A stretch of DNA of 64,000 bases, taken from Tautonia sociabilis. Its GTDB lineage: Bacteria > Planctomycetota > Planctomycetia > Isosphaerales > Isosphaeraceae. The translations under genes were made by a program, and so were the position numbers. The stretch is taken from assembly GCF_003977685.1 (NCBI RefSeq), contig NZ_RYZH01000020.1:1-64000 (forward strand), in the 5' to 3' direction. Below are positions 18,932 through 28,429 of this stretch, piece after piece. The notes under the pieces are model-generated. The model ran no database searches and was not told the DNA's origin. It was given only the letters and a program-made list of their open reading frames with translations. Numbering within the stretch: the first letter of the stretch is position 1; every line of letters begins with the position of its first letter.

Positions 18932-21133
18932 ATGGCCAGCCGAGGCTTCTCCCTGCTGCCCCGAACGATCGCCTGGCGGCTCACCGCCTGGTTCCTGCTG
19001 ATCGCGCTGGTCCCTTGCGGCGCCTTGACCGCGGTGCTCTCGGGCATCTCGTCGCGGTCGCTGGAGAGCACCGCCCGGCAAAACCTCCGGGTGATTCAGG
19101 CGAGCCGGAGTGCCGAGCTGGAGGACTTCGCCCGGGACCGGCTCCGGCTGACGACGGCGCTGGCCCATGCGCCGGTCTTCGTCCAGGCGGCCCAGGCGCT
19201 GGGCCAGGCCGCGGCGAGGGCGGGAGCCGACTCCGAGGAGTTCCGGGCCGAGGCCGCCGCCGCGAGCGAGGCGATGGAGTTCCGGACCGAGACGCTGGGG
19301 TTCCCGGGCCTGCTGCTGTTCGCTCCGACGGGCGAGACGCTGCTTCGGCTGGGCGGAGCGGTCGACCCGGGGGCCTCGATCGTCTCGGGGCCGCTCGCCG
19401 ATTCGCCGCTGGCGGCGCTGTTCGAGAACTGCCGGACGCTGCTGATGAGCGACCTGTCGCGATTCGGGAGATATGAGGGGTCGCCGCAGCTTCTGGCCTT
19501 CGTGGGCACTCCGATCCTCGATCGGGACAACGCCCTGGTGGGCGTGCTGGCGCTGCAGCTTGACAACCGGGAGGTCTTCCGGACCCTGAGCAATTCCACG
19601 GGGCTCGGCCAAACAGGGGAGGTGATTGTCGGCGGGCTCGACGAAGGGGAGGGCGGGAGCGGGGCGATCACGATCGTGTCTCCGCTCCGGCATGCCAGGC
19701 GGCAGGACGCCGATTCGGCGACGGTGATCCTGCCCTCGGGGCAGGAAGCCACGGTGAGCAAGCGGGTTGAACTGGGCTCGGACGTCGCCCGGCCGCTGCA
19801 GGAGGCGGTGATGGCGCGTCGGGGCTACGGCGAGACCATCGACTACCGGGGAGAGCCGGTGCTGGCCTCCTGGGGCTACCTGCCCTCGTACCAGTGGGGC
19901 CTGGTCGTCAAGCAGGACGTGGACGAGGCGTTCGCCCTGATCGGCCAGCAGCGGACCGCGATGGCGCTGATGCTCAGCCTGACGGTGGTGGGCGTGGTGC
20001 TGGCGGCGCTGCTGGTGGCCCGGAGCATCGCCCGCCCGATCCGAGTGGCCGCCGAGGTCGCGCAGCGGATCGCCGACGGGGATCTCACCGGCCGGGTCGA
20101 GCTGGAGGCCGACGGCGAAACCGGCCAGTTGCTCGGCTCGTTCCGGACGATGACGGAATACCTCCGCCGGCTGATCGGACAGATCAAGAGCTCCAGCGTG
20201 CAGCTCACGGGCACCGCCACGGCGATCACCGCCGCCAGCCGGCAGCAGGAGCGCACGGTGCAAGACTACGGCGCCTCCACCAACGAGGCCGCCGCCGCGG
20301 TCAAGCAGATCTCGGCCACCAGCCAGGAGCTGCTGGGGACGATGAACAACGTCAACCAGGTCGCCTCGGAAACCGCCCGCATGGCCGGGGAGGGGCGCGA
20401 GGCGCTGATCGACATGGAACGCTCGATGCGGACCCTGGCCGAGTCGACCGGCTCGATCAGCTCCCGACTCTCCGTTATCAGCGAGCGGGCCAACGCGATC
20501 AACCTGGTGGTGACAACCATCACCAAGGTGGCCGACCAGACCAACCTGCTGTCGATCAACGCGGCCATCGAGGCCGAGAAGGCCGGCGAGTACGGCCGAG
20601 GCTTCCTCGTCGTCGCCCGAGAGATCCGTCGCCTGGCCGACCAGACGGCCGTGGCCACGCTGGATATCGACCGCATGGTCAAGGAGATGCACCAGTCCGT
20701 CTCCTCCGGCGTGATGGAGATGGACAAGTTCCATGAGCAGGTCCGCCAGGGGGTCGAGGAGGTCAACCACCTGGCCGAGCGGCTGGGCCAGATCATCGAC
20801 GCCGTCGGCGACCTGACCCCCAGGTTCGAGCAGGTGACCGAGGGGATGCGCGCCCAGGCCCTGGGCGCCGACCAGATCCGCGAGGCGATGGTCCATCTGA
20901 GCGAGGGCGCCAGCCGATCGGCCGCCTCGATCCGGGAGTTCAACGACGCGACCGAGCGGCTGCGCGAGGCCGTCTCGTCGCTTCGGCAAGACATCTCCTT
21001 CTTCCGGATCGAGGAGGATGGGGAGCCGGCGGCCGACCGGCGGCAGGACAACGGCATCGGCGGCCCCCCCCTCGTGATTTCCGGAGAGTCCGTCGTCCCG
21101 CCCGATCGAGGAAGAATGCCATGCTCATCCTGA
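18932..21133 (+). CDS. Methyl-accepting chemoreceptor, WspA-like
   Basis: The 733-residue receptor has TM1 at about 16-37, a periplasmic Cache-like sensor to about 340, TM2 at about 345-368 and a HAMP domain at about 369-422 ([20 protein letters not shown]). A cytoplasmic coiled coil follows, with its hairpin tip near 535-560 ([16 protein letters not shown] then [17 protein letters not shown]). The [12 protein letters not shown] form of the tip is typical of WspA receptors of alternative-function chemosensory systems. The 13-bp overlap with the following cheW-like gene shows tight coupling. It probably signals surface contact or the state of the neighbouring binding protein rather than flagellar taxis. 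Confidence 0.9.
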   Translation: MASRGFSLLPRTIAWRLTAWFLLIALVPCGALTAVLSGISSRSLESTARQNLRVIQASRSAELEDFARDRLRLTTALAHAPVFVQAAQALGQAAARAGADSEEFRAEAAAASEAMEFRTETLGFPGLLLFAPTGETLLRLGGAVDPGASIVSGPLADSPLAALFENCRTLLMSDLSRFGRYEGSPQLLAFVGTPILDRDNALVGVLALQLDNREVFRTLSNSTGLGQTGEVIVGGLDEGEGGSGAITIVSPLRHARRQDADSATVILPSGQEATVSKRVELGSDVARPLQEAVMARRGYGETIDYRGEPVLASWGYLPSYQWGLVVKQDVDEAFALIGQQRTAMALMLSLTVVGVVLAALLVARSIARPIRVAAEVAQRIADGDLTGRVELEADGETGQLLGSFRTMTEYLRRLIGQIKSSSVQLTGTATAITAASRQQERTVQDYGASTNEAAAAVKQISATSQELLGTMNNVNQVASETARMAGEGREALIDMERSMRTLAESTGSISSRLSVISERANAINLVVTTITKVADQTNLLSINAAIEAEKAGEYGRGFLVVAREIRRLADQTAVATLDIDRMVKEMHQSVSSGVMEMDKFHEQVRQGVEEVNHLAERLGQIIDAVGDLTPRFEQVTEGMRAQALGADQIREAMVHLSEGASRSAASIREFNDATERLREAVSSLRQDISFFRIEEDGEPAADRRQDNGIGGPPLVISGESVVPPDRGRMPCSS

Positions 21134-21588
21134 GGTTCGAGGCGGGCGGCGACCGCTACGGGGTGCCCGCGGCCGACGTGGAGCAGGTGGTGCCGAGAGT
21201 CCCGCTGCGCGGCTTGCCGCATGCGGCGGAGCACCTGGCGGGGCTGCTCGACTACCGAGGGGAGGCGATCCCCGTGGTCGACCTGGCGGTTCTCCTGGGG
21301 GGCCCGCCGACGCCGGATCGGCTGAGCACCCGGATCGCGATCCTCTCGGCCCGCGAGCCGGGCCCCGGGTTGCCGGCCCGGGTCGGGCTGATCGCCGAGC
21401 AGGTGCGCGACCTGACGAGGGCCGACGCGGGGGGAACGGTCATCGACGAGCTGCCGTTGCAGCGGGTGGGCTACCTCGGCCCGTTCGTCCGGATCGACGG
21501 TCGGCTGGTGCAGCTGATCCGCCCCGACCGCCTGCTCGCCGAGGCGGTCGCAACCGAGTCGGCCTCGGTGCCGGGGGCATCCCCATGA
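21121..21588 (+). CDS. CheW-like coupling protein, WspB position
   Basis: This 155-residue CheW domain couples receptors to the kinase. It opens [25 protein letters not shown] and has [21 protein letters not shown], the standard CheW core. It lies between the receptor and the methyltransferase, with ATG 21121 inside the receptor's last codons and its stop overlapping the next start by 4 bp. It corresponds in order to WspB. Confidence 0.92.
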   Translation: MLILRFEAGGDRYGVPAADVEQVVPRVPLRGLPHAAEHLAGLLDYRGEAIPVVDLAVLLGGPPTPDRLSTRIAILSAREPGPGLPARVGLIAEQVRDLTRADAGGTVIDELPLQRVGYLGPFVRIDGRLVQLIRPDRLLAEAVATESASVPGASP

Positions 21589-22874
21589 ACCCGGCCTCCC
21601 CGCAGGCGATCGACGCCGCCATCAGGGCGCTGAGCGCGGAGATCGGCCTCGACCCGTCGGCGATTGGCCCGGGGTCAATCCGACAGGCAGTTGCCGACCG
21701 CATGGCCGAGGCGGGGATCGGTGACGGCTCGGAGTACGCGGAACTCGTCGGGCGATCGCCCGACGAGCGGGAGGCGCTGGTCGAGCTCGTGGTGGTGCCC
21801 GAGAGCTGGTTCTTCCGGGACCGCCTGCCCTTCGTGTTCCTCTCGGAAGCGGTCGCCGGCCCGTTCCGATCTCGGACGGGGGTCGAGCCGCTGCGGATCC
21901 TCAGCCTGCCCTGCGCCGGCGGGGAGGAACCGTACTCGATCGCCATCACGCTGTGTGACGCGGGAGTGCCGGCCGATCGGTTCCAGATTGACGCGGTCGA
22001 CGTCAGCGCCCGGCAGCTCGAGCGGGCCCGGCGAGGAGTCTACCGCCCGGTGTCGTTCCGGGGAGGGGATCACTCGTTCCTCCGCCGCCACTTCGAGCCG
22101 GATGGAGACGGCTTCGCCATCGTCCCTCCTCTCCGAGAGTCGATCCGATGGGAACGCGGGAACATCCTCGATCCGGCGATTGCCGACCGGCCGCCCTACG
22201 ACGTCGTCTTCTGCCGGAACCTGCTGATCTACCTGACCCCCGAGGCGAAGCGGGCGGCGATGGGGGCGATCGGCCGGCTCGTGGCCCCGGGGGGATGGCT
22301 CGTGGTGGGGCACGCGGAGCCGCTCCTGGTGGACCCGTCCCGGTTCGAGCCGGCCGGGAGGCCGGGAGCGTTCGCCTTCCGGAGACGACTCGAGGGGGCT
22401 CTGGTCTCGGCGATTCGTCCGATCCCGGCGGCCGGGCGGCGACTCGACTCGAAGCCGATCGGCGGGAATCCGCCGCGATCCCCGGCGTCCCCGGGCGACT
22501 CGGCCCCGGGGCTGGGCCCCTCTTCCTCGCCTGTCCGGCCAGTGCCGGAGGGAATCGAGCCGGAATCGGAGTCGGAGATCACCACGCTGGCCAACCGTCG
22601 CGAGTGGGGGCCGGCGCTGGAGCGGGCGGGGAGGCTGGTCCGGCAGCGGCCCAACGACGCGGCGGCCCACGTGCTCCTGGGGTCGATCGCCCAGGCGATC
22701 GGGCGGCTCGACGAGGCCGAGGCGTCGTTCCGCCGGGCCGGGTTCCTCGACCCGAGGTGCGTCGAGGCGTTGCTCGCCCTGGCGGCGCTGGCTGAGTTGC
22801 GCGGCGACCGCACCGCCGCCGAGAACTACCGACGGCGGGCGGCCCGGTTCCGAGCTGGGGAGGAGATCGCATGA
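21585..22874 (+). CDS. CheR methyltransferase with TPR domain, WspC-like
   Basis: The 429-residue protein transfers methyl groups from S-adenosylmethionine to receptor glutamates. The N-terminal helical domain leads to the SAM-binding ILSLPCAGGEEPYSIAITL and the DVVFCRNLLIYL motif of CheR. The C-terminal 110 residues hold about two TPR-type repeats (AAHVLLGSIAQAIGRLDEAEASFRRAGFLDP), joined by a Pro/Ser-rich linker at about 285-330. A TPR-bearing CheR is the feature that distinguishes WspC and FrzF from flagellar CheR. It overlaps both neighbours by 4 bp. Confidence 0.92.
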   Translation: MNPASPQAIDAAIRALSAEIGLDPSAIGPGSIRQAVADRMAEAGIGDGSEYAELVGRSPDEREALVELVVVPESWFFRDRLPFVFLSEAVAGPFRSRTGVEPLRILSLPCAGGEEPYSIAITLCDAGVPADRFQIDAVDVSARQLERARRGVYRPVSFRGGDHSFLRRHFEPDGDGFAIVPPLRESIRWERGNILDPAIADRPPYDVVFCRNLLIYLTPEAKRAAMGAIGRLVAPGGWLVVGHAEPLLVDPSRFEPAGRPGAFAFRRRLEGALVSAIRPIPAAGRRLDSKPIGGNPPRSPASPGDSAPGLGPSSSPVRPVPEGIEPESESEITTLANRREWGPALERAGRLVRQRPNDAAAHVLLGSIAQAIGRLDEAEASFRRAGFLDPRCVEALLALAALAELRGDRTAAENYRRRAARFRAGEEIA

Positions 22875-23479
22875 GCGCCCGAGATCCGCATCCCCCGGCC
22901 GACTCCGGCGATGACGGCCGGCTTGCCGAGCAGGCCCGCCTCCTCTTCGATCGGCCCGCGCCCGAGGGGTATCTCGACGATTGGGTCGAGGTGCTCTCCC
23001 GACCGGATCGCGAGGCCGGAGGCGAGTCCCGCCCGCTGCTGATCTTCCGGGTCGGCCCGGAGTGGCTGGCGCTGTCGACCTCGTCGCTGGTGGTGGTGGC
23101 CGAGCCGAGGCCGGTGCACCGTGTCCCGCACCGGAGCGGGGGGCTGTTGCGGGGGATCGTCGACATCCGGGGGCGCTTGATCCCCTGTGTCGAACTCGGG
23201 AGCTTGCTCTCGATCGATCCGAGCGCGGGGCCCGGGGACGGGGAGGGGAGGGCTCGGATTGTGGTGGTCGAGTCGGTACGCGGGGCCGGCTGGATCGCCT
23301 TCGAGGCGGACGAGGTGGCGGGGGTCCACCTGATCGACGACGACCTGATGCGGGGCATCCCCGCCACGCTGGAGCGAACCGGGCCGCACTGCCGGGCGAC
23401 CTTCCGGTGGAGGGACCGGACGGTCGGGGTTCTGGACGACCGCCGCGTCCTCCTCGAACTGGAGCGGCTCGATCAATGA
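22871..23479 (+). CDS. Second CheW-like protein, WspD position
   Basis: This 202-residue protein has an N-terminal extension of about 55 residues (RLAEQARLLFDRPAPEGYLDDWVEVLSRP) before its CheW domain. That extension is characteristic of WspD-type proteins. The CheW core shows LIFRVGPEWLALSTSSLV and GIVDIRGRLIPCVELGSLL. Its ATG overlaps the cheR stop and its stop overlaps the cheA start (ATGA at 23476). Two distinct CheW proteins flanking CheR reproduces the wsp order. Confidence 0.9.
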   Translation: MSARDPHPPADSGDDGRLAEQARLLFDRPAPEGYLDDWVEVLSRPDREAGGESRPLLIFRVGPEWLALSTSSLVVVAEPRPVHRVPHRSGGLLRGIVDIRGRLIPCVELGSLLSIDPSAGPGDGEGRARIVVVESVRGAGWIAFEADEVAGVHLIDDDLMRGIPATLERTGPHCRATFRWRDRTVGVLDDRRVLLELERLDQ

Positions 23480-25884
23480 GCGACGACGACCTCGGCGATT
23501 TCTCGCTGATGGAGCTGTACCGGCAGGAGGCCGAGGGGTACGTCGGCGTGCTGTCCGAGGGGCTGCTGGCGCTGGAGCGGGGAGCGTCGAGCGGGACGGT
23601 CGAGCCGCTGATGCGGGCGGCGCACTCGATCAAGGGGGCGGCCCGAATCGTCGGGCTCGGCGCCGCCGAGCGGGTGGCGCACGCGCTGGAAGACGCGCTC
23701 GTCGCCGCCGGCCGCGGGGAAGTCACGCTGGGCAAGCGAGCGGTCGACACGATGCTCGCCGGCGTCGACCTGCTCTCGGAGTCCGCCCAGATCGCCGAGG
23801 CCGACGTCGAGGAGTGGAACCGAGGGAGCTCGGATCGGGTCGAGGCGTTGGTCGGCGCGATCCGGGCCATCCTGGACGGTCCTCCCACCGGATCGGAAAC
23901 CGGGACGGACTCCGAGCCGGAGTCGGCGGATCCATCCTCGGCCGAGCCGGGGACGGTTTCCCCGGAGCTGGGGGAAGGGGCAGGGGCGTCACCCTCCGAA
24001 CCGGCTGCCGAGCCCGAGTCTCCTCCTCCGGCCCCGGTGAAGCCGACGGAGGAGCCGGCCCGGGAGGCGGCGCCGGCGCCGTCGGCCTCGGCGGGGGGCG
24101 TCGTGAGGGTGGCCGCGGAGAGCCTGTCTCGGCTGCTGGGGCTGGCGGGGGAGTCGCTGGTGGAGGTCCGGCAGCTTCGGCCGCTGGTCGATGCGTTGCT
24201 GGAGGTGCGAGCGCAGCAGGTGAGGCTCGGCGAGGAGATCCGCGCAATCGAGCGTCGAGAGGCCGAGACGGCTGACGGCCGGACCGCCGAGTCGGCCGAG
24301 GCGCTGACCCGGCGGGAGGCGATCGCCCATGCGCGGGACGGGGCCGATCGGTGCCTGGCGGGGCTGGATCGAGCGGTCGAGGCGCTGGAGGCGTTCGCCA
24401 GGAGAAACGAGGAGCTGGCCGAGCGCCTGCATTTCGAGGTCATCGGCAGCCGGATGCGACCGCTGTCCGAGGGGGTGCGGGGCTTTCCTCGGCTGGTGCG
24501 CGACGTGGCCCATCAGCTCGGCAAGCGGGTGCGGTTCGAGGTGGTGGGGGAGCGCACCGGGGTGGACCGCGACATCCTCGACCGCCTCGAGGCGCCGCTC
24601 AATCACCTGATCCGCAACGCGCTGGATCACGCGATCGAACCTCCCGAGGAGCGGCTCGCCGCCGGCAAGCCCGCCGAGGGGACGATCCGGCTGGAGGCCC
24701 GGCACCACGCGGGGATGCTCCAGTTGACCGTCTCGGACGACGGCCGGGGAATCGACCCGGAACGTCTGCGTGCCAAGGTGGTCGAGCGCGGCCTGGCGGC
24801 GCCGGCGATGGCCGAGCGGCTGTCCGACGGGGAGCTGTTCGAGTTCCTCTTCCTCCCCGGCTTCTCGACCAAGGGGGAGGTGACCGAGCTGTCGGGCCGC
24901 GGGGTCGGGCTCGACGTGGTGCAGAGCACCGTGCAATCGGTCGGGGGGCAGATGCAAACGACCTCGACCCTGGGGGCGGGGACGCAGTTCCACATTCGAT
25001 TGCCGATCACGCTTTCGGTCGTGCGGGCGCTGCTGGTGAGAATCGACGGAGAGCCGTACGCATTCCCGCTCAGCCGGCTCGACCGCGTGGCGGTGGTCGG
25101 CCCCGAGTCGTTCGAGGAGCTGGAGGGCCGGCCGTTCCTTCGGCTGGACGACGATCAGCCCATTGGCGTGCTGCCGGCGGCGGAGGCGCTCGGACTGGGG
25201 AACGCCGGGGGGGGGCCGCTGTGTCGCGATCGGCTGCCGGTGCTGGTGATCGCCGACCGGGGGCAGCGATTCGGGCTGATCGTTGATGAGCTGATGGGGG
25301 AGCGCGACCTGGACGTCAGGCCGCTCGATCCGAGGCTGGGAAAGGTGCCGGACCTGAGCGGGGCGTCGGTGCTCGACGACAGCTGGCCGGTGCTGATTGT
25401 CGACGTGGAGGACCTGGTCCGATCGGTCGACGCGAGGCTGCACGGGTTCCGGTTCCGGCTCGGCGCCTCGGGGAAGACGGCCGGGGAGGCCCCGGCGGCC
25501 AAGGCCAAGCGGGTGCTGGTGGTCGACGATTCGATCACCGTGCGCGAGCTGGAGCGACAACTGCTGGCCAACCGGGGATATGACGTCGACACGGCCGTCG
25601 ACGGGCTGGACGGCTGGAACGCGCTGCGGCAGGGCCGCTATGATCTGGTCGTCACCGACGTGGACATGCCCCGCCTCGACGGCATCGGCCTGGTTCGCCG
25701 CATCCGGGAGGACGACCGGCTGCGGGGCCTGCCGGTGGTCATCGTCTCGTACAAGGACCGGCCCGAGGACCGGATGCGGGGCCTGGAAGCGGGGGCTGAC
25801 GGGTACCTGACGAAGAGCAGCTTTCACGACGATCTGTTCATTTCCACTGTTGTCGACCTAATCGGCGAGGCGGGCCGCCCGTGA
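23476..25884 (+). CDS. Hybrid CheA-CheY histidine kinase, WspE-like
   Basis: The 802-residue kinase has an Hpt domain with phospho-accepting His50 (AAHSIKGAAR), an acidic Pro/Ser/Glu-rich linker (about 130-210) and a dimerisation segment. The HATPase core follows with LIRNALDHAIEPPEER, DDGRGIDPERL and GRGVGLDVVQS, then a CheW-like regulatory domain. A C-terminal receiver at about 675-800 has its phospho-acceptor at Asp728 (VVTDVDMPRLDG) and Lys in the SYKDRP strand. The fusion of CheA with a receiver is the WspE/FrzE layout. The receiver may act as a phosphate sink or as the direct output, which matters because no separate response regulator with an output domain follows. Confidence 0.93.
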   Translation: MSDDDLGDFSLMELYRQEAEGYVGVLSEGLLALERGASSGTVEPLMRAAHSIKGAARIVGLGAAERVAHALEDALVAAGRGEVTLGKRAVDTMLAGVDLLSESAQIAEADVEEWNRGSSDRVEALVGAIRAILDGPPTGSETGTDSEPESADPSSAEPGTVSPELGEGAGASPSEPAAEPESPPPAPVKPTEEPAREAAPAPSASAGGVVRVAAESLSRLLGLAGESLVEVRQLRPLVDALLEVRAQQVRLGEEIRAIERREAETADGRTAESAEALTRREAIAHARDGADRCLAGLDRAVEALEAFARRNEELAERLHFEVIGSRMRPLSEGVRGFPRLVRDVAHQLGKRVRFEVVGERTGVDRDILDRLEAPLNHLIRNALDHAIEPPEERLAAGKPAEGTIRLEARHHAGMLQLTVSDDGRGIDPERLRAKVVERGLAAPAMAERLSDGELFEFLFLPGFSTKGEVTELSGRGVGLDVVQSTVQSVGGQMQTTSTLGAGTQFHIRLPITLSVVRALLVRIDGEPYAFPLSRLDRVAVVGPESFEELEGRPFLRLDDDQPIGVLPAAEALGLGNAGGGPLCRDRLPVLVIADRGQRFGLIVDELMGERDLDVRPLDPRLGKVPDLSGASVLDDSWPVLIVDVEDLVRSVDARLHGFRFRLGASGKTAGEAPAAKAKRVLVVDDSITVRELERQLLANRGYDVDTAVDGLDGWNALRQGRYDLVVTDVDMPRLDGIGLVRRIREDDRLRGLPVVIVSYKDRPEDRMRGLEAGADGYLTKSSFHDDLFISTVVDLIGEAGRP

Positions 25885-26924
25885 GGATCGCGATCATCAA
25901 CGACTCGGCGATCGCCACCGAGGCGCTACGGCGTGTCGTGCGGTCGGACCCGGCGCTGAGCCTGGCCTGGACCGCCGCCGACGGCGAGCAGGGCGCCGCG
26001 AAGGCCCAGGCCGACCCCCCCGACCTGATCCTGATGGACCTGATCATGCCCCGGGTCGACGGAGTGGAGGCGACCCGCAGGATCATGGCGGACCGGCCGT
26101 GCCCGATCCTCGTCGTGACCGCCACCGTGACCGGGCACATCGACAAGGTGTACGAGGCGATGGCCTTCGGCGCGCTCGACGCGGTGAACACGCCCACTCT
26201 GGGCGCCGGCGGCGTTACGGAGGGGGGCGAGGAGTTGCTGCGGAAGATCCGGCAGGTCGCCGCGCTCTCGGGAGCGATCGTCGAGGGACCGGCGACCGCC
26301 GCGGGGCCAACTCCCTATTCGAGCACCTCGGGCGAGTTCCCGGCGCATCCGAGGCCGCAACCCCTCGTGGTGATCGGCGCCTCGACGGGGGGCCCGAAGG
26401 CGCTGGCCGAGCTGCTCTCGGCACTGCCAGAGGGCTGGCCGGCGGCGGTCGTGGTCGCCCAGCACATCGACCGCGACTTCGCCCCCGGGCTGGCTCGGTG
26501 GCTGGGAGAGCACTCAAGCGTGCCGGTGCGCACGAGCGAGCCGAGGATGGTGCCCGAGCCGGGGACCGTCACGCTCTCGTGCACAAACGACCACATGGTG
26601 CTCCGAAGGGGAGGGCACCTTGACCATGTGCGCGAGCCCGTGGCGGCCCCCTACCGGCCGAGCGTCGACGTGTTCTTCGAAAGCGTCGCCCAGAACTGGA
26701 TGCGGCCGGACGCGGCGGTGATCCTCACCGGCATGGGGAGCGATGGTGCGAGCGGCCTGCTCACGCTACGGCGCTCGGGCTGGCTGACGATCGCGCAGGA
26801 CCGGGAGAGTTGCGCCGTCTTCGGCATGCCCCGAGCGGCCGCGGAACTGGGGGCGGCCGACGCGGTGCTGCCGCCCGATCAGATCGCGGAGGCGCTGGTC
26901 CGATGGGCGGCTCGCCGGGGCTGA
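25881..26924 (+). CDS. CheB methylesterase, WspF-like
   Basis: This 347-residue protein begins at GTG 25881, overlapping cheA by 4 bp. The receiver domain carries Asp53 (LILMDLIMPRVDG). The methylesterase domain has the Ser-His-Asp triad at Ser168 (GASTGGPKA), His195 (AQHIDRDF) and Asp288 (TGMGSDGASG). It removes methyl groups from the receptor when phosphorylated. In Pseudomonas the next gene would be the diguanylate cyclase wspR; here the plus strand ends, and a DUF1501 gene converges 18 bp away. Confidence 0.93.
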   Translation: MRIAIINDSAIATEALRRVVRSDPALSLAWTAADGEQGAAKAQADPPDLILMDLIMPRVDGVEATRRIMADRPCPILVVTATVTGHIDKVYEAMAFGALDAVNTPTLGAGGVTEGGEELLRKIRQVAALSGAIVEGPATAAGPTPYSSTSGEFPAHPRPQPLVVIGASTGGPKALAELLSALPEGWPAAVVVAQHIDRDFAPGLARWLGEHSSVPVRTSEPRMVPEPGTVTLSCTNDHMVLRRGGHLDHVREPVAAPYRPSVDVFFESVAQNWMRPDAAVILTGMGSDGASGLLTLRRSGWLTIAQDRESCAVFGMPRAAAELGAADAVLPPDQIAEALVRWAARRG

Positions 26925-26942
26925 TCCGAGCCCAAGCCCGAT

Positions 26943-28382
26943 TCAGGCCAGGATCTCCTCGACCACTCGGGCCTCGTAGAGGGTGCTGATGAGCCCCTCG
27001 TCCAGGCCGTGGACCGGGTAGGTCAGGCGGGAATGGTCGAGCCCGAGCAGGTGGAGCAAGGTGGCGTGCAGGTCGGGGACGGTGACCTGGCCTTCGACGG
27101 CCTTGTAACCGAACTCGTCGGTCGCGCCGTGGATGTGCCCTGGTTTCAACCCGCCGCCGGCCATCCAGATGGTGAAGCCGAGCGGGTTGTGGTCGCGGCC
27201 GTCGGCGTTCTCGGAGATCGGCAGGCGGCCGAATTCTCCTCCCCAGAGGACGACGGCGTCCTCGAGCAGGCCGCGGCGGTGAAGGTCGAGCAGCAGGCCG
27301 GCGGTGGGGCGATCGACCCGGGCGCACTCCTTGCGGAGGCCGGCGTTGATCTGGCCGTGGTGGTCCCAGACGGCCCCTTCCATGAAGATCTGAACGAACC
27401 GGACGCCGCGCTCGACCAGCCGCCGGGCCATCAGGCAGCGCCGGCCGTAGGAGGCGGTGACCTCGTCGTCGAGGCCGTAGAGGCGCCGGGTTTCCTCGGG
27501 CTCGGATTCGATGTCGAGCGCGGCGGTGGCCGAGAGCTGCATCCGGGCGGCCAGCTCGTAGCTGGCGAGCCGGGCGTCCAGCTCCGCCTCGCCGGGGCGG
27601 GCCAGGCGGTGCTCCTCGGCCATCTCGGCCAGCAGGCGAAGCCGGTTGCGGCCCGCGGCCTCGGGGCCGCCGAAGGCGGGGGAGAGGTTCGGTAGCGGGG
27701 CCCCCTCGGATCGGATGCGGGTTCCCTGGTAGATGGGGGGGAGCCAGCCGGCCGACCAGTTGCGGATGCCGTCGATGGGCATGCCCGCCGGGTCGTCCAG
27801 CGCGACGTAGGCCGGGAGGTCCTGGTTCTCGGTTCCCAGGCCGTAGACGAACCAGGAGCCCATGCTCGGGTGGCCGGGGGTGATCCGGCCGGTGTTGAAC
27901 ATCCAGATGGCCGGCTCGTGGTTCAGGTGCTCGGTCTTCATCGAGCGGACGACGGTGAGCAAATCGGCGCAGGTCGCCAGATGGGGCATCAACTCGCTAA
28001 CCTCGATGCCCGACTCGCCGTGCCGGGAGAACCGGAAGGGACTTGGCATCAGGTTGCCGGCGTTGGAGGGGACGAGCGTGTCGACCACCCCCGGATACGG
28101 CTTCCCCTCATACCGGGCCACCAACGGCTTGGGGTCGAACAGGTCGATCGAGCTGGGGCCCCCCGGCATGAACAACTGGATGATCGACTTCGCCCGGGGG
28201 GGGTGGTGCGGGGGCCTGGGGGAGAGGCCGAGGGCGTCTCCGATCCCGTCGGCGCCTCGGGCCCGGCGAGGGGAGAACTCGTCGGCCAGCAGCGACGCCA
28301 GGGCCGAGGCGCCGATCCCCCGGCCCATCTGCCGGAACCAGTCGCGACGGCTGGGAACGTGGATCGAGTCGGGAGCGGGCAT
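26943..28382 (-). CDS. DUF1501 protein with Tat leader
   Basis: The 479-residue protein starts SIHVPSRRDWFRQMG, a twin-arginine leader, so it is exported folded. It has the DUF1501 (alkaline-phosphatase/sulfatase-like fold) landmarks SIIQLFMPGGPSSIDLFDPKP, WGGEFGRLP and GRDHNPLGFTIWMAGGG. It is the third gene of a DUF1501, PSCyt1/DUF1549/DUF1553, DUF1501 set. Such pairs occur in many copies in planctomycetes. Their biochemical role is not settled; periplasmic degradation of sulfated or complex polymers, with a haem-bearing partner, is a common proposal. Confidence 0.9.
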   Translation of the reverse strand: MPAPDSIHVPSRRDWFRQMGRGIGASALASLLADEFSPRRARGADGIGDALGLSPRPPHHPPRAKSIIQLFMPGGPSSIDLFDPKPLVARYEGKPYPGVVDTLVPSNAGNLMPSPFRFSRHGESGIEVSELMPHLATCADLLTVVRSMKTEHLNHEPAIWMFNTGRITPGHPSMGSWFVYGLGTENQDLPAYVALDDPAGMPIDGIRNWSAGWLPPIYQGTRIRSEGAPLPNLSPAFGGPEAAGRNRLRLLAEMAEEHRLARPGEAELDARLASYELAARMQLSATAALDIESEPEETRRLYGLDDEVTASYGRRCLMARRLVERGVRFVQIFMEGAVWDHHGQINAGLRKECARVDRPTAGLLLDLHRRGLLEDAVVLWGGEFGRLPISENADGRDHNPLGFTIWMAGGGLKPGHIHGATDEFGYKAVEGQVTVPDLHATLLHLLGLDHSRLTYPVHGLDEGLISTLYEARVVEEILA

Positions 28383-28429
28383 GGCGGTCGGTCCCTCGGA
28401 GGAGGTCTTCGGGAGGAGGGGACGGGGGA

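Noticed and set aside
18320..20989. 889-codon minus-strand frame over the chemoreceptor
   Set aside because: His/Arg/Gln-rich with no family feature; the plus strand holds the receptor with HAMP and signalling domain.
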